Part shown: positions 1 to 9,109 of the stretch, piece by piece | Position numbering within the stretch: position 1 is the first letter of the stretch | Layout of the letters: each line of letters opens with the position of its first letter | Assembly: GCA_947470805.1 (NCBI GenBank) | Contig: CANIVU010000019.1 | Location: 1-64,000, forward strand | DNA length: 64,000 nucleotides | Direction of reading: 5' to 3' | Source: Acidobacteriota bacterium | GTDB taxonomy: Bacteria > Acidobacteriota > Terriglobia > Bryobacterales > Bryobacteraceae | Translations under genes and position numbers: made by a program | The notes under the pieces: model-generated | The model's input: only the letters and a program-made list of their open reading frames with translations | Database searches by the model: none | What the model was told of the DNA's origin: nothing

Positions 1-1571
1 CGCTTCATCCCCCGCGCCGTCAGCTTCTTAAACTCCCCATGCGCCACCTGCCACACGATCTTGGCGCCACTCAAATCAATCGCCGAAATCTGCCCCCACG
101 GCGGCTGAATCACCGGATACCCCTCGGCGTCCACATTGCGATGATACCCGTTCATCTCGTATGGATACCCCGCGTCTTTCTTCGCCGCAAACAGCGCCGT
201 GCTCCACGGAATCTCGTTGTGATTCACATACAGCATCCCCGTGTCCGGGTCATAGCTCGCCCCGCCCCACAGCCCGCCCCCATGAAACCCCGGCATCACA
301 ACCAGCTCTTTAAATCCAGGCGGCGTGAACATCGGCCCAAGCTCGAAATCCTTCACCGCCTCCTTCCCCGCCGGCGTCAGATCCGCCTCCGAAATCCCCT
401 GCCGCGAAAACGCCGGCGGCGCCGTCACAAATGGCTGCGTCGGATACGTTTTCTCCCCCGGCACCTTCGATGCCGGCACCGGCCGCTCCTCAATCGGGTG
501 CAACGGTTTCCCCGTCACCCGGTCCAGCATGTAGACCCACCCGGTCTTCGACACCTGCGCCACGATGTCCACATTCCGGCCCTTATGCCGCACCGTCACC
601 AGCGTCGGCTGGCACGGAATGTCGTAGTCCCACACGTCGTGGTGCACGGTCTGAAAATGCCAGATCCGCTTCCCCGTATTCGCGTCCAGCGCCACCACGC
701 AATTCCCAAACAGGTTCGCCCCCACGCGGTCCCCGCCATAGAAATCGAACGTGGGCGACCCGGTTGACAGGAACACCATCTTCCGCTTCACATCCACGCT
801 CATCCCGCCCCAGCAATTCGTCCCGCCCGCAGTCTTCCACGAGTCCTTCGACCACGTCTCATACCCGAACTCACCCGGATGCGGAATCGTATGAAAGATC
901 CACTTCCGCTTCCCGGTCCGCACGTCATATCCGCGAATATGCCCCGGAGCAGCCGGTCGCGGCCCCTCTTCCGTCCGCGTCGTGATGATCAGCACATCCC
1001 CGCAAATCGCCCCCGGCGTCGTCGACGCCAACGACAACCCCGTCATGTCCCGGTCGACATCCTTCTCCACATCAATCGCCCCGCCGTCACCAAACCCGTC
1101 GACAACTTTCCCCGTCACCGCGTCCAGACACCAGATCCGGCTCTGCACCGGCGCAAACACCCGCTTCAACTTCCCATCGGTCCAATACGTCACGCCGCGC
1201 GACGCCCCAGCCGCCCGACGCCCACCGCCCGCCACATTCGCCGGCGTGTGCGTCCACAACAGCTTCCCCGTCGCCCCATCCAGCGCTTGCACGATCAGGT
1301 CCGCGCCAATGATGTACATCACCCCGTCCACCACCAGCGGCGTGCATTCCACGGACCCGCGATACCGCGATCCCTCCGCCGCGCTGTGGTGCACCCACGC
1401 CACTTCCAACTTCCCCACATTGGCCGCCGTAATCTGCGCCAACGGCGAATAGTGCGTCGCCCCCTGGTCGCCACCGTAGTACGCCCATCCCGGCTCCTTC
1501 GCACCCGCTCCGGAAACAGCGCAAGCCCCCGCGGCAAGACGCGCAAATGTACGGCGATTGATCGGCTCCAT
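1..1571 (-). CDS. PQQ-binding-like beta-propeller protein (quinoprotein), 3' end missing
   Basis: A periplasmic protein of the PQQ-dependent dehydrogenase / BamB-like propeller family. The gene runs off the left edge, so the C-terminus is unseen; about 523 codons are present. The N-terminus begins MEPINRRTFARLAAGA, a twin-arginine-type signal. Repeated propeller blades follow (for example ALDGATGKLLW, ALDANTGKRIWHFQ and MLDRVTGKPLHP), with the Ala-Asp/Gly-Gly-Lys spacing typical of quinoprotein repeats. No CxxCH haem site is seen in the part present, unlike the related gene at 6363-8600, so an electron acceptor would have to be separate. Substrate cannot be predicted. The start at 1571 is the only ATG followed directly by the signal peptide. 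Confidence 0.85.
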   Translation of the reverse strand, partial: MEPINRRTFARLAAGACAVSGAGAKEPGWAYYGGDQGATHYSPLAQITAANVGKLEVAWVHHSAAEGSRYRGSVECTPLVVDGVMYIIGADLIVQALDGATGKLLWTHTPANVAGGGRRAAGASRGVTYWTDGKLKRVFAPVQSRIWCLDAVTGKVVDGFGDGGAIDVEKDVDRDMTGLSLASTTPGAICGDVLIITTRTEEGPRPAAPGHIRGYDVRTGKRKWIFHTIPHPGEFGYETWSKDSWKTAGGTNCWGGMSVDVKRKMVFLSTGSPTFDFYGGDRVGANLFGNCVVALDANTGKRIWHFQTVHHDVWDYDIPCQPTLVTVRHKGRNVDIVAQVSKTGWVYMLDRVTGKPLHPIEERPVPASKVPGEKTYPTQPFVTAPPAFSRQGISEADLTPAGKEAVKDFELGPMFTPPGFKELVVMPGFHGGGLWGGASYDPDTGMLYVNHNEIPWSTALFAAKKDAGYPYEMNGYHRNVDAEGYPVIQPPWGQISAIDLSGAKIVWQVAHGEFKKLTARGMK

Positions 1572-1612
1572 AGCCCTCTAGTCAATCACACACGCCAATC
1601 CAGCGCGAGTGC

Positions 1613-1618
1613 TACGCT
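1613..1618 (+). promoter_or_regulatory. Possible -10 element, leaderless start of the 1624 gene
   Basis: TACGCT ends 5 bases before the ATG at 1624. There is no Shine-Dalgarno sequence between them, so transcription would begin at or next to the start codon. One of a dozen similar sites in the window. Confidence 0.35.
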
Positions 1619-1623
1619 CAACC

Positions 1624-2319
1624 ATGCGCATTCTGGCACTCCTAGCCACGACCATCCTGGCTTGCCACGCGCAAGCCCCCACACCCGACGTCCTCAAACA
1701 GGTCCTCACCAAACGCCTGCTGACCCTGCGCCCCGAAGGCTACTCCGAACGCCAAGTCCTCTTCCAATCCGTAACCCCAGCCCCGAAAAAGGGTGCCTTC
1801 TACCCCTTCACCGTCACCGCCCTCATTCGTGACTACGGCCCCGGCTACCCCGCCAACAAGTTCTACGGCGAAACCTGCATCGGCAAAATGGACAACTGGG
1901 TCTTCAATCTCTCCCCCGGCGCCAGCGGCGAATGGGCCATCGACGGCCGCATGACCTTCACCGGCGCCACCTGCACGAAGAACCCCTCCGCCGGCGTCTC
2001 CTCCGTCCCCCTGTCCACTCTATCCGGCACCTCCGCCCCAACCGGCACACCCACCGCCGCACCCGCCGCCGAACTCCACGTCGGCGAATGGGCCAGCTAC
2101 GGCACCGGCGGCCGCCTCATGGCCGGCATGGGTTTCGTCCTCCAGCCCAACGGCGCCTACCTCGACGGCGACAAGAAACCAGCCGGCCGCTACACCAACA
2201 ACAAAGCCGCCGCAACGATCACCTTCCAGGGCGGCTTCCTCGACGGCCAGACCGGCCGCAACCTGAAAGCCAACAACTTTCAACTTTCCAACACCGTCAG
2301 CTGCGAACCCTGGCGCTAA
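1624..2319 (+). CDS. Secreted protein of unknown function
   Basis: A 231-residue protein that I do not recognise. It starts with a signal peptide (MRILALLATTILACHAQA) and is exported. The first half has Cys in FYGETCIGKMDNW and GATCTKNPSAG; a Thr/Ala/Pro-rich linker around residue 140 separates it from a second part with short Gly-rich beta-strand segments (VGEWASYGTGGRLMAGMGF). This two-part layout suggests two small beta domains. An upstream in-frame ATG at 1609 would add MLRST before the signal peptide and is less likely. The gene is divergent from the PQQ gene, and its 3' end overlaps the convergent sulfatase gene by four bases. Confidence 0.6.
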   Translation: MRILALLATTILACHAQAPTPDVLKQVLTKRLLTLRPEGYSERQVLFQSVTPAPKKGAFYPFTVTALIRDYGPGYPANKFYGETCIGKMDNWVFNLSPGASGEWAIDGRMTFTGATCTKNPSAGVSSVPLSTLSGTSAPTGTPTAAPAAELHVGEWASYGTGGRLMAGMGFVLQPNGAYLDGDKKPAGRYTNNKAAATITFQGGFLDGQTGRNLKANNFQLSNTVSCEPWR

Positions 2320-3812
2320 CGGCTCCGTCCGCTCGCCCGGATCTTCTCCAACGCCGCCTGCATCGCCTTCACCCGCTCCGGTTCCCGCGCCGCTAAATCC
2401 ACGGTCTCCCCACGGTCCTTGGCCACGTTATACAACTGCGCCTCATCCCCCGTGCCCAATTCCGTCTTCGGGCCCGGATTCACCCGTGGCCCCTTGTTCA
2501 GCTCAATCATCTTCCAATCGCCCTCCCGATACGATAGCGCCCGCGCATGTTCCACAATATGCGCCCGGCCCTTCTTGTCTTTCCCCAACAACGCATCCAG
2601 CACATCCACCGAATCCGGCCCCGCATCACCGGGCAAGGTCTGCCCCGCCATCCGCGCAAACGAAGCCAGAAAATCCTGCTGTCCAACCACAGCCGGCGAC
2701 ACTCCCCGAGGCACCCGCCCCGGCCAGCGAACAAGTAACGGCACCCGCGTCCCGCCCTCGAAGTTGCTGTACTTCCCGCCCCGCAGCGGCCCCGCCGGCT
2801 TGTGCGCGCCCAGTTTCTCCACCGCGTCATCCTTGTACCCGTCATCCACCACGGGCCCGTTATCACTCGAGAACATCACAATCGTGTTCCCCGCCAACCC
2901 CAACTTCTCCAAACGATCCATCACCTGCCCCACGCACCAGTCCAGCTCCGCGATGGCATCCCCGCGCGGCCCCATCGAAGTCGCGCCCTTAAACCGCAAA
3001 TTCGGCACGCGCGGCACATGAATATCATGCGTTGCAAAGAACAAAAAGAATGGCCCGGCCTTATACTTCTCAACAAACGAAATGGCCTTCGACGTCAACA
3101 CATCGGCCATGTCCTCATCCACCCACAGAGCCTTCTTCCCACCCGTCATATACCCAATCCGGCTCACCCCGTTCACAATCGCCATATCGTGCCCATGGCT
3201 GGGGTGCATCTTCAACAACTCCGGATTCTTCTTCCCCGTCGGCTCATCGCCAATCGGCTTCGTATAGTCCACGCGAATCGGATCCGCTGGGTCCAACCCC
3301 ACCACGCGGTGATCCTCCACATACACGCACGGAACCCGGTCCCCCGTCGCCGGCAGCAGAAACGCCGAGTCAAACCCAATCTCCAGCGGCCCCGGCTTGA
3401 TCTCCCCGTTCCAATCGATGTTCCCGTTCCCCAACCCCAAATGCCACTTGCCCACCACGCCCGTCTTATACCCGGCCTTCTGCAGCATCGCCGGCAACGT
3501 GGTCCGCCCCGGCTCAATAATCAGCCGCGCATCCCCAGGCAGCACACCGGTGCCCTTCTTCCGCCACGCATACTCGCCCGTCATCATCGAATACCGGCTC
3601 GGCGTACAAGTCGCCGACGACGAATGCGCGTCCGTAAACCGCAAACCCTGCTTCGCCAGCCGGTCCAGGTTCGGCGTCTTCACCGACGTCGCGCCATAGC
3701 AACCAAGGTCCCCATACCCCACATCGTCCGCATAAATCAGAACGATATTCGGCTTCTGCGGTGTCGCCGCCGCGGCAGCCGCCGCCATACTCATGAATCC
3801 ACGCCGAGTCAT
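2316..3812 (-). CDS. Arylsulfatase (type I, formylglycine-dependent)
   Basis: Hydrolyses sulfate esters in the periplasm. The 498-residue product begins MTRRGFMSMAAAAAA, a Tat-like signal. The metal-binding start of the fold is NIVLIYADDVGYGDLGCYG, and the modification site CTPSR (C-x-P-x-R) near residue 70 marks a Cys-type sulfatase that needs conversion to formylglycine. GKWHLG and SSDNGPVVDDGYK are further family motifs. The start at 3812 was chosen because the signal peptide begins there; its ATG shares one base with the stop of the upstream HupE-like gene (TGATG), which points to translational coupling. The sulfated substrate cannot be told from the sequence; the GH88 gene at 61.4 kb suggests the organism may degrade acidic polysaccharides. 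Confidence 0.9.
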   Translation of the reverse strand: MTRRGFMSMAAAAAAATPQKPNIVLIYADDVGYGDLGCYGATSVKTPNLDRLAKQGLRFTDAHSSSATCTPSRYSMMTGEYAWRKKGTGVLPGDARLIIEPGRTTLPAMLQKAGYKTGVVGKWHLGLGNGNIDWNGEIKPGPLEIGFDSAFLLPATGDRVPCVYVEDHRVVGLDPADPIRVDYTKPIGDEPTGKKNPELLKMHPSHGHDMAIVNGVSRIGYMTGGKKALWVDEDMADVLTSKAISFVEKYKAGPFFLFFATHDIHVPRVPNLRFKGATSMGPRGDAIAELDWCVGQVMDRLEKLGLAGNTIVMFSSDNGPVVDDGYKDDAVEKLGAHKPAGPLRGGKYSNFEGGTRVPLLVRWPGRVPRGVSPAVVGQQDFLASFARMAGQTLPGDAGPDSVDVLDALLGKDKKGRAHIVEHARALSYREGDWKMIELNKGPRVNPGPKTELGTGDEAQLYNVAKDRGETVDLAAREPERVKAMQAALEKIRASGRSR

Positions 3813-5050
3813 CACGCAAATCTCCTCTGCACCAACCAACCTATCGCCCACACCACCATCCCCGCCAGCACCCACTTCAAAATCACCAACAAATCCGCCG
3901 TCCCCAACGCAATCGAATACCGCGCCACCCGCTCCCACCGCTCCCACATCCAATGCCAGCCCGTATGCGCCACCAGTGCCGACAGCACCGCCGCCCCCAC
4001 GCGTTCGTCCACATACCGGAACGCGAACGCCACCGCCGGCACCATCACCGCCAGCGCCGCCACCTGCCCCAGTTCCACGCCCCCGTTAAACGCGAGCAAC
4101 GCCGCCACCAAATGCCCGCCCGCAAACTGCATCGATTCCCTTAGCGCAAACGAAAACCCAAACCCATGCACCAACCCAAACCCGAACGCCAGCATCCATG
4201 ACCGGTGCCCCGCCCACCCCAAAATATTCCCCACCGCCATAAACACAATCGACGCCGCAATTGCCAACTCCACCACCGGCGGAAACCACAACGCCTCCGG
4301 CGCCCACCCCAGAGCCGACGCGATCAGCGTCACCGAATGCGCCGCCGTAAACGCCGTCACAACCCAAACCAGCGGCCGAAACTTGCGAAAAGGAACCACC
4401 AGACACAACAAAAACAGCAGATGGTCCGTCCCCTCCAAGATATGGAAAAACCCCATCCGCACAAACCGCCCCGCCGCCTGCCACCAACTCGGCTCCAACG
4501 GAAACGCCTCCTGGTCCCCAGGCAATAGAAACACCCGGTCGCCATAATGCAGCACGGTCTGCACCCGCTCCCCCAAATCCGCAAACCCCGGCTTCACGGC
4601 AAACTTGGAACCCGCACTCCGAATCGGAAACTCCAACGCCACGTCAAAGAACACCTGCTTCCAAAACAGCTTCTCCTCATTCGCCGGCAGCGGCTCCCGG
4701 AAATGCGCATCCGCCGCATCGAACGAAGCAAACGACCGGTCCGACTCCACCGATATCTGCGTCCCCGCCACCCGCGGCTTCCCCACCGCCACCCCATCCT
4801 CGTAAACCACAACAACATCCCCCACCCAAATCTGCGCCAACCCCGCCAGCCGCGGCTCCAATCGCGCCACGTCCAGATACCCGCCCTCGATCACCGGGAA
4901 ATCCACATCCCGCACCGCCTCCAGCGGAATCCGCACCAGCGTCCGCATCACGCCGCCCACCGGCCGCACGTGCATGTGCACCGTCACCTGCGCCGGCGCA
5001 TCATGCCCCCACGCCATCATCCCCGCAACTACCGCCAACAGGATCCGCAA
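3812..5050 (-). CDS. HupE/UreJ-type membrane protein
   Basis: A 412-residue protein with a signal peptide, an extracytoplasmic beta-rich N-terminal half of about 200 residues, and a membrane half with about six to seven helices. The membrane half carries the HILEGTDHLLFLLCLVVPF signature and TAAHSVTLI, both typical of the HupE/UreJ_2 family, members of which have been linked to nickel or cobalt permeation. The predicted start is TTG at 5050: it is the first start codon after an in-frame stop, gives a plausible signal peptide (MRILLAVVAGMMAWG), and lies 8 bases after a TATGAT hexamer. The ATG at 5020 would leave too short a signal. The gene is translationally coupled to the sulfatase downstream; no functional link between them is obvious. 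Confidence 0.8.
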   Translation of the reverse strand: MRILLAVVAGMMAWGHDAPAQVTVHMHVRPVGGVMRTLVRIPLEAVRDVDFPVIEGGYLDVARLEPRLAGLAQIWVGDVVVVYEDGVAVGKPRVAGTQISVESDRSFASFDAADAHFREPLPANEEKLFWKQVFFDVALEFPIRSAGSKFAVKPGFADLGERVQTVLHYGDRVFLLPGDQEAFPLEPSWWQAAGRFVRMGFFHILEGTDHLLFLLCLVVPFRKFRPLVWVVTAFTAAHSVTLIASALGWAPEALWFPPVVELAIAASIVFMAVGNILGWAGHRSWMLAFGFGLVHGFGFSFALRESMQFAGGHLVAALLAFNGGVELGQVAALAVMVPAVAFAFRYVDERVGAAVLSALVAHTGWHWMWERWERVARYSIALGTADLLVILKWVLAGMVVWAIGWLVQRRFA

Positions 5051-5058
5051 TCTCGTGT

Positions 5059-5064
5059 ATCATA
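5059..5064 (-). promoter_or_regulatory. Likely -10 element of the HupE-like/sulfatase operon
   Basis: TATGAT on the minus strand differs from the sigma-70 consensus at one base and ends 8 bases before the TTG start at 5050. No Shine-Dalgarno is present, which fits a leaderless transcript and supports the TTG start. Confidence 0.45.
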
Positions 5065-5092
5065 GCGAACACTCTCCCTGGAGGAAACAGCC

Positions 5093-6337
5093 ATGTGTTG
5101 CTCTACCCTGAAGTACGGCGCATTTCTCGCGGCCTTTGCCGCTGTTGCCGGTAGCGTCTACGTCCTCGAACAACGCGCGGTTGTCGAAGCCGCCGGCACC
5201 CAAGCCCCGCGCTTCGAAGTCGACCCCATGTGGCCCAAGCCCCTGCCCAACCACTGGATCCTCGGCGCCACCATCGGCGTCGCCGTCGACGCAAAGGACA
5301 ACGTCTGGATCATCCACCGCCAGGGCTCCATCGAAGAGAAGGAACGCTACGCCACCTGGAACCCCAAAGCCAGCGAATGCTGCGTCCCCGCCCCGCCCGT
5401 CCTCGCCTTCAACCCCGCCGGCGACCTCATCGCCAACTGGGGCGGCGCCGACGGCCAGGGCTACGAATGGCCCTCCTCCAATCACGGCATCGATGTCGAC
5501 CACAAAGGCAACGTCTGGATCGGCGGCAACGGCCGCGGCAAGCTCCCCGCCGCCCTCGCCCATGACGAAAGCAAAATGTCCGCCGCCGGCGCCGTCCACG
5601 ATAGCATGCTGCTCAAGTTCACCCAGTCCGGCAAGTTCCTCATGAGCCTCGGCAAACCCTTCGCCAGCAAGGGTTCGAACGATATCGACAACCTCCGCCT
5701 CCCCGCCAAATCCATCGTCGACCCCAAGACCAACGAACTCTATGTCGCCGACGGCTACGGCAACCGCCGCGTCATCGTCTACGATGCCGACAGCGGCAAA
5801 TACAAGCGCCACTGGGGCGCCTACGGCAACAAGCCCGACGATACCGACCTCGGCCCCTACAACCCCGAAGCCCCGGTCCCCAAACAGTTCCGCACCCCCG
5901 TCCACGGCGTCATCCTCGCCAACGACGGCCTGCTCTACGTCTGCGACCGCACCAACAACCGCATACAAGCGTTCAAAACCGACGGCACCTACGTCAAAGA
6001 AGCCTGGGTCGCCAAGCCCACCTTGGGCGACGGCGCGGCCTTCGATGTCGCCCTCTCCCGCGACCCCCAGCAAAAGTATCTCTACGTAGCCGACGGCTCC
6101 AACATGAAGATCCACGTCCTGCTCCGCGAAACGCTGGAAGTGCTAACCACCTTCGGCGACGGCGGCCGCCAGCCCGGCCAGTTCTACGCCGTCCACAGCA
6201 TCGCGACGGATTCGAAGGGCAACATCTACACCACCGAAACCTACCGCGGCCAGCGCGTGCAGAAGTTCAACTTCCGCGGCCTCGCCCCGGTTGCCAAGAA
6301 AGACCAAGGCGTAGTCTGGCCCAAGCCCCCCAGATAA
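5093..6337 (+). CDS. NHL-repeat / six-bladed beta-propeller protein
   Basis: A 414-residue exported protein (hydrophobic N-terminus with AAFAAVAGSVYVL) that folds as an NHL-type propeller. Repeats are visible: VAVDAKDNVWIIHR, IDVDHKGNVWIGGN, NELYVADGYGNRRVIVYD, GLLYVCDRTNNRIQAF, and IATDSKGNIYTTETYRGQRVQKF at the end. The MWPKPLPNHWILG start of the mature region is common in acidobacterial propeller proteins annotated as peptidyl-alpha-hydroxyglycine lyase-like, but enzymatic activity is not established here. A clear GGAGGA ribosome-binding site at 5080-5085 supports the start. The stop codon lies inside a long palindrome shared with the convergent PQQ dehydrogenase gene. Confidence 0.8.
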   Translation: MCCSTLKYGAFLAAFAAVAGSVYVLEQRAVVEAAGTQAPRFEVDPMWPKPLPNHWILGATIGVAVDAKDNVWIIHRQGSIEEKERYATWNPKASECCVPAPPVLAFNPAGDLIANWGGADGQGYEWPSSNHGIDVDHKGNVWIGGNGRGKLPAALAHDESKMSAAGAVHDSMLLKFTQSGKFLMSLGKPFASKGSNDIDNLRLPAKSIVDPKTNELYVADGYGNRRVIVYDADSGKYKRHWGAYGNKPDDTDLGPYNPEAPVPKQFRTPVHGVILANDGLLYVCDRTNNRIQAFKTDGTYVKEAWVAKPTLGDGAAFDVALSRDPQQKYLYVADGSNMKIHVLLRETLEVLTTFGDGGRQPGQFYAVHSIATDSKGNIYTTETYRGQRVQKFNFRGLAPVAKKDQGVVWPKPPR

Positions 6338-6369
6338 TTCCTGGGTGACTGTCACCCAGGAATTATCTG
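6331..6369. repeat. 39-bp palindrome, copy 1 of a dispersed palindromic element
   Basis: Two perfect 19-base arms (CAGATAATTCCTGGGTGAC and its complement) around a single T at 6350. The TAA stop codons of both convergent genes (6335-6337 on plus, 6365-6363 on minus) lie symmetrically in the arms. The hairpin could end transcription from both sides, though no T-tract follows. The central 25 bases recur at 36920-36944 with 22 of 25 identical. Confidence 0.9.
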
Positions 6370-8600
6370 AGCCCGAATGACACAATCGTCGTCCCCGCCG
6401 CAATCGCCACATACTGCTTCCCATCCACCGTGTACGTCATCGGCCCGCTCTTCCACGCCTGCCCGGTGTTGAAGTGCCACAGCAGCTTCCCCGTCGACGA
6501 ATCCGCCGCCACAAACGCACCTCGCCCGTCCCCATAAAACAGCAACCCGCCCCCCGTCGCCATCAACCCGCTCCCCAATATCCCGCCGCCAATATTCGGA
6601 ATCTCCCACGCCGCCTTCCCCGTCCGCAGGTCAATCGCCTTTAAAAACTTCCCGCCGTCATCCCCTGGCGACCGCCGCGTCCCGCCCCCATAAAACGACT
6701 CCCCCGCCTTCCACCACTCCCCGTTCTTCGAATAGATGTTGCACGATTCCTGCGCAAAAAAGTAGTACAACCCCGTCCCCGGCGCAAACGCCGTCGAGGT
6801 CCAATTCGCCGCCCCCGCCACGCTCGGACACGTCCGCTGCCCCTCTTCCGTCGGCGCATGTCCCGGCAGCAACACCGGCCGTCCATCCGAGCCAATCCCG
6901 CTCGCCCACGTCAACTTCTTCACAAATGGCTCCGCCCGCAACACCTTCCCCGTCTCCCTGTCCAGCGTGTAAAAGAACCCGTTCCGATTCCCCTGCACCA
7001 GTAACTTCCGGCCCGCGAAATCCACCAGCACCGGCGGCTCCGTCGCGTCCCAGTCATGCAAATCATGCGGCGTAAATTGATAGTGCCAACGCAGCCTCCC
7101 CGTCTTCGCGTCCAGCGCCACCACCGAATCGGTGTACAGGTTGTCCCCCTTCCGCTCATCGCCGTTATAGTCCGGACACGGATTCCCCGTCGGCCAATAC
7201 AACGTCCCCGATGCGGCGTCGTAAGTCCCCGTCAACCACGTCGTCCCGCACCCATGCTCCAACGCCCGCCCCACCCACGTCTCCGCACCCTTCTCCCCCC
7301 GCGCCGGAATCGTCCAGAACCGCCACACCCGTTCCCCCGTCGAGGCCTTATACGCATCCAGAAACCCACGCACCCCTTCATCCCCGCCCGAGATCCCCGC
7401 CACCACCAGATCACCCACCACCAGCGGAGCCCCCGTCGCCCCATAGTTCTCCCGGTAGTCAGCCATCTCGACATCCCAAATCAACTGCCCCGTCGCCCGG
7501 TGCAGCGCAATCAAGCGCGCATCATCAGTCGCCATAAACACGCGATCCCCCAACACCGCCACCCCGCGATTAATCCCGCTCGCCGCATCCCCGGCCAACC
7601 CCTTCGTCCGCGGCCGTTTGTAGTGCCAAATCTCCCGCCCATTCCGCGCGTCCAGCGCAAACGCCTCATTCACGCTCGTCACAAACATCACCCCATCCAC
7701 CACCACCGGCGTCGTCTGCAACGCCCCCGGCGCCCCAGCGATCGGGAACATCCACCGCGGCGCCAACCCGCCCACATTCCCCCGGTCAATCTGCGTGAGC
7801 GGGCTGTACCGGTTCCCGTCCAGCGTCCCGTTATAGCTCGGCCATTCCCCGGCCCGTGGCTTCGCAATCTCGGCAAACGTGATCCCCTGCCCCACCATGG
7901 CCCCCACCGCCACGCCCGGCTCCTGCTTCAGCGTCTTCAAATACGCCACCAGGTCCTCGCGGCCCTCACTCACCGGCGGCATCAACGAGGGCCCGTCCTT
8001 CTCACTGGCAATCAACTCACGCCCCAACAAGTGCAACCGCCCATCGGCTCCCAGCAATTGCACATCAAACGGGCTCCGGTTCTTCGCCACGCCCTTCACC
8101 ACACGCCCGTCCCGCAACGTCACCGTCACCGACACACCACCGGGCTTTGCCAACTGCGCCCGCAGCACCGCCGTACTCCGCTGCCCCGCCACCGACAAAT
8201 CCGGCCCCAACACGCCGCCCCGTCCTCGCACCATATGGCACCCCGTGCACTTCTCCCCAAACATCCGCGCGCCGCGCGCCGCGTCACCCGTCACCGCGCT
8301 CGCGTCCTCCGGCGTCGTCTTCAGTTTCACCACGTAATCAGCCACCGCCCCTAGCTCCGCCGCCCCAAACGAAAACGCAGGCATCGCCGTACCCGGAATC
8401 CCGTTCCGAATCACATCACTCACCGCCTGCCGCGACCGGATCCGCCCCGCCAGTATCCCCGGCCCATGGCCACCGCCACTGCCGTCCTCCCCATGGCAAC
8501 CCACGCACCGCGCCTGATACTCCCGCTTGCCGGCATCCGGAATCTGCGCCAATCCAGACAAAGCAAAACTCGCCAGGAGCACTACGCCACGAAAGGTCAT
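6363..8600 (-). CDS. PQQ-dependent dehydrogenase with two N-terminal cytochrome c sites
   Basis: A 745-residue periplasmic quinohaemoprotein. After a signal peptide (MTFRGVVLLASFALSGLAQ) there are two cytochrome c segments with haem-binding CVGCH (near residue 32) and CTGCH (near residue 116), then a PQQ propeller from about residue 260 (PRAGEWPSYNGTLDGNRYSPL) with blades such as ALDARNGREIWHY, ALHRATGQLIW, ALDAKTGRLRWHYQ and TLDRETGKVLRA. The family oxidises alcohols or sugars and passes electrons from PQQ to haem. Having cytochrome c domains at the N-terminus rather than the C-terminus is the less usual order. The DxTEPP segment (DWDATEPPVLVDF) is typical of PQQ alcohol dehydrogenases. Substrate unknown. 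Confidence 0.88.
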   Translation of the reverse strand: MTFRGVVLLASFALSGLAQIPDAGKREYQARCVGCHGEDGSGGGHGPGILAGRIRSRQAVSDVIRNGIPGTAMPAFSFGAAELGAVADYVVKLKTTPEDASAVTGDAARGARMFGEKCTGCHMVRGRGGVLGPDLSVAGQRSTAVLRAQLAKPGGVSVTVTLRDGRVVKGVAKNRSPFDVQLLGADGRLHLLGRELIASEKDGPSLMPPVSEGREDLVAYLKTLKQEPGVAVGAMVGQGITFAEIAKPRAGEWPSYNGTLDGNRYSPLTQIDRGNVGGLAPRWMFPIAGAPGALQTTPVVVDGVMFVTSVNEAFALDARNGREIWHYKRPRTKGLAGDAASGINRGVAVLGDRVFMATDDARLIALHRATGQLIWDVEMADYRENYGATGAPLVVGDLVVAGISGGDEGVRGFLDAYKASTGERVWRFWTIPARGEKGAETWVGRALEHGCGTTWLTGTYDAASGTLYWPTGNPCPDYNGDERKGDNLYTDSVVALDAKTGRLRWHYQFTPHDLHDWDATEPPVLVDFAGRKLLVQGNRNGFFYTLDRETGKVLRAEPFVKKLTWASGIGSDGRPVLLPGHAPTEEGQRTCPSVAGAANWTSTAFAPGTGLYYFFAQESCNIYSKNGEWWKAGESFYGGGTRRSPGDDGGKFLKAIDLRTGKAAWEIPNIGGGILGSGLMATGGGLLFYGDGRGAFVAADSSTGKLLWHFNTGQAWKSGPMTYTVDGKQYVAIAAGTTIVSFGLR

Positions 8601-8606
8601 TTCCTC

Positions 8607-8612
8607 ACTCTA
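8607..8612 (-). promoter_or_regulatory. Possible -10 element of the PQQ dehydrogenase gene
   Basis: TAGAGT on the minus strand ends 6 bases before the ATG at 8600. The intervening GAGGAA could also act as a ribosome-binding site, so leaderless use is not certain. Confidence 0.35.
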
Positions 8613-8677
8613 CTCCGCCGCGCAACGCAAAATCCGGTGCCGCAACAATCGGATATCCTGGTCAACCCTGCCGCCCT

Positions 8678-8683
8678 TATCCT
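8678..8683 (+). promoter_or_regulatory. Possible -10 element of the cupin/Ada operon
   Basis: TATCCT ends 6 bases before the ATG at 8690, with no Shine-Dalgarno between, as in the other proposed leaderless starts of this window. Confidence 0.4.
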
Positions 8684-8689
8684 GGCAAC

Positions 8690-9109
8690 ATGACCCGCCG
8701 CCAACTCCCTCTCCTGTTCGTCCCGGCCATAGCGCGGCCGCAGATCTGGCGCCCAGACGAAATCCGCTGGCAACGGGAGGACTCCGATGGAACCCGCTAT
8801 GCCATCCTGCATGGGGATCGAGCCAACGCAAACGGCCTCTTCGTCTACGCCTTCTGGATGCCCGCCGGCGCCTGGGTCAAGGCCCATACCCACACCCGCG
8901 ACGCGCACGTCGCCGTCGCCAAAGGTTCCCTGCAACTCGGATTCGGAGCAAAAATGGATAAGGCGAAATCAGAGACCATCCGCGCTGGCGATTTCTTTTC
9001 GTTCCTGGCGGGCTCCCGCATTTTGAGGGCTGCGCGGAAGACTGCCTCATCATCGGCACAGCCCAAGGCGGCTGGGCAACCAAGGAACTGGAATAGCAGG
9101 AAACCATGA
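8690..9109 (+). CDS. Cupin-domain protein with a frameshifted C-terminus
   Basis: A small beta-barrel protein, probably metal-binding: HTHTRDAHVAVAKGSLQLGFG near residues 65-85 matches the first cupin motif. It starts MTRRQLPLLFVPAIA, an N-terminal export-type signal. Reading straight through gives an unnatural tail ending at 9109 that overlaps the next start. A shift of frame near 9017-9020 instead gives HFEGCAEDCLIIGTAQGG and a stop at 9094-9096, ten bases before the next gene, which is a normal cupin ending. One base therefore appears to be missing, either a real mutation or a sequence error. The effector or substrate is unknown; the pairing with an Ada-type regulator may be incidental. 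Confidence 0.6.
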   Translation: MTRRQLPLLFVPAIARPQIWRPDEIRWQREDSDGTRYAILHGDRANANGLFVYAFWMPAGAWVKAHTHTRDAHVAVAKGSLQLGFGAKMDKAKSETIRAGDFFSFLAGSRILRAARKTASSSAQPKAAGQPRNWNSRKP

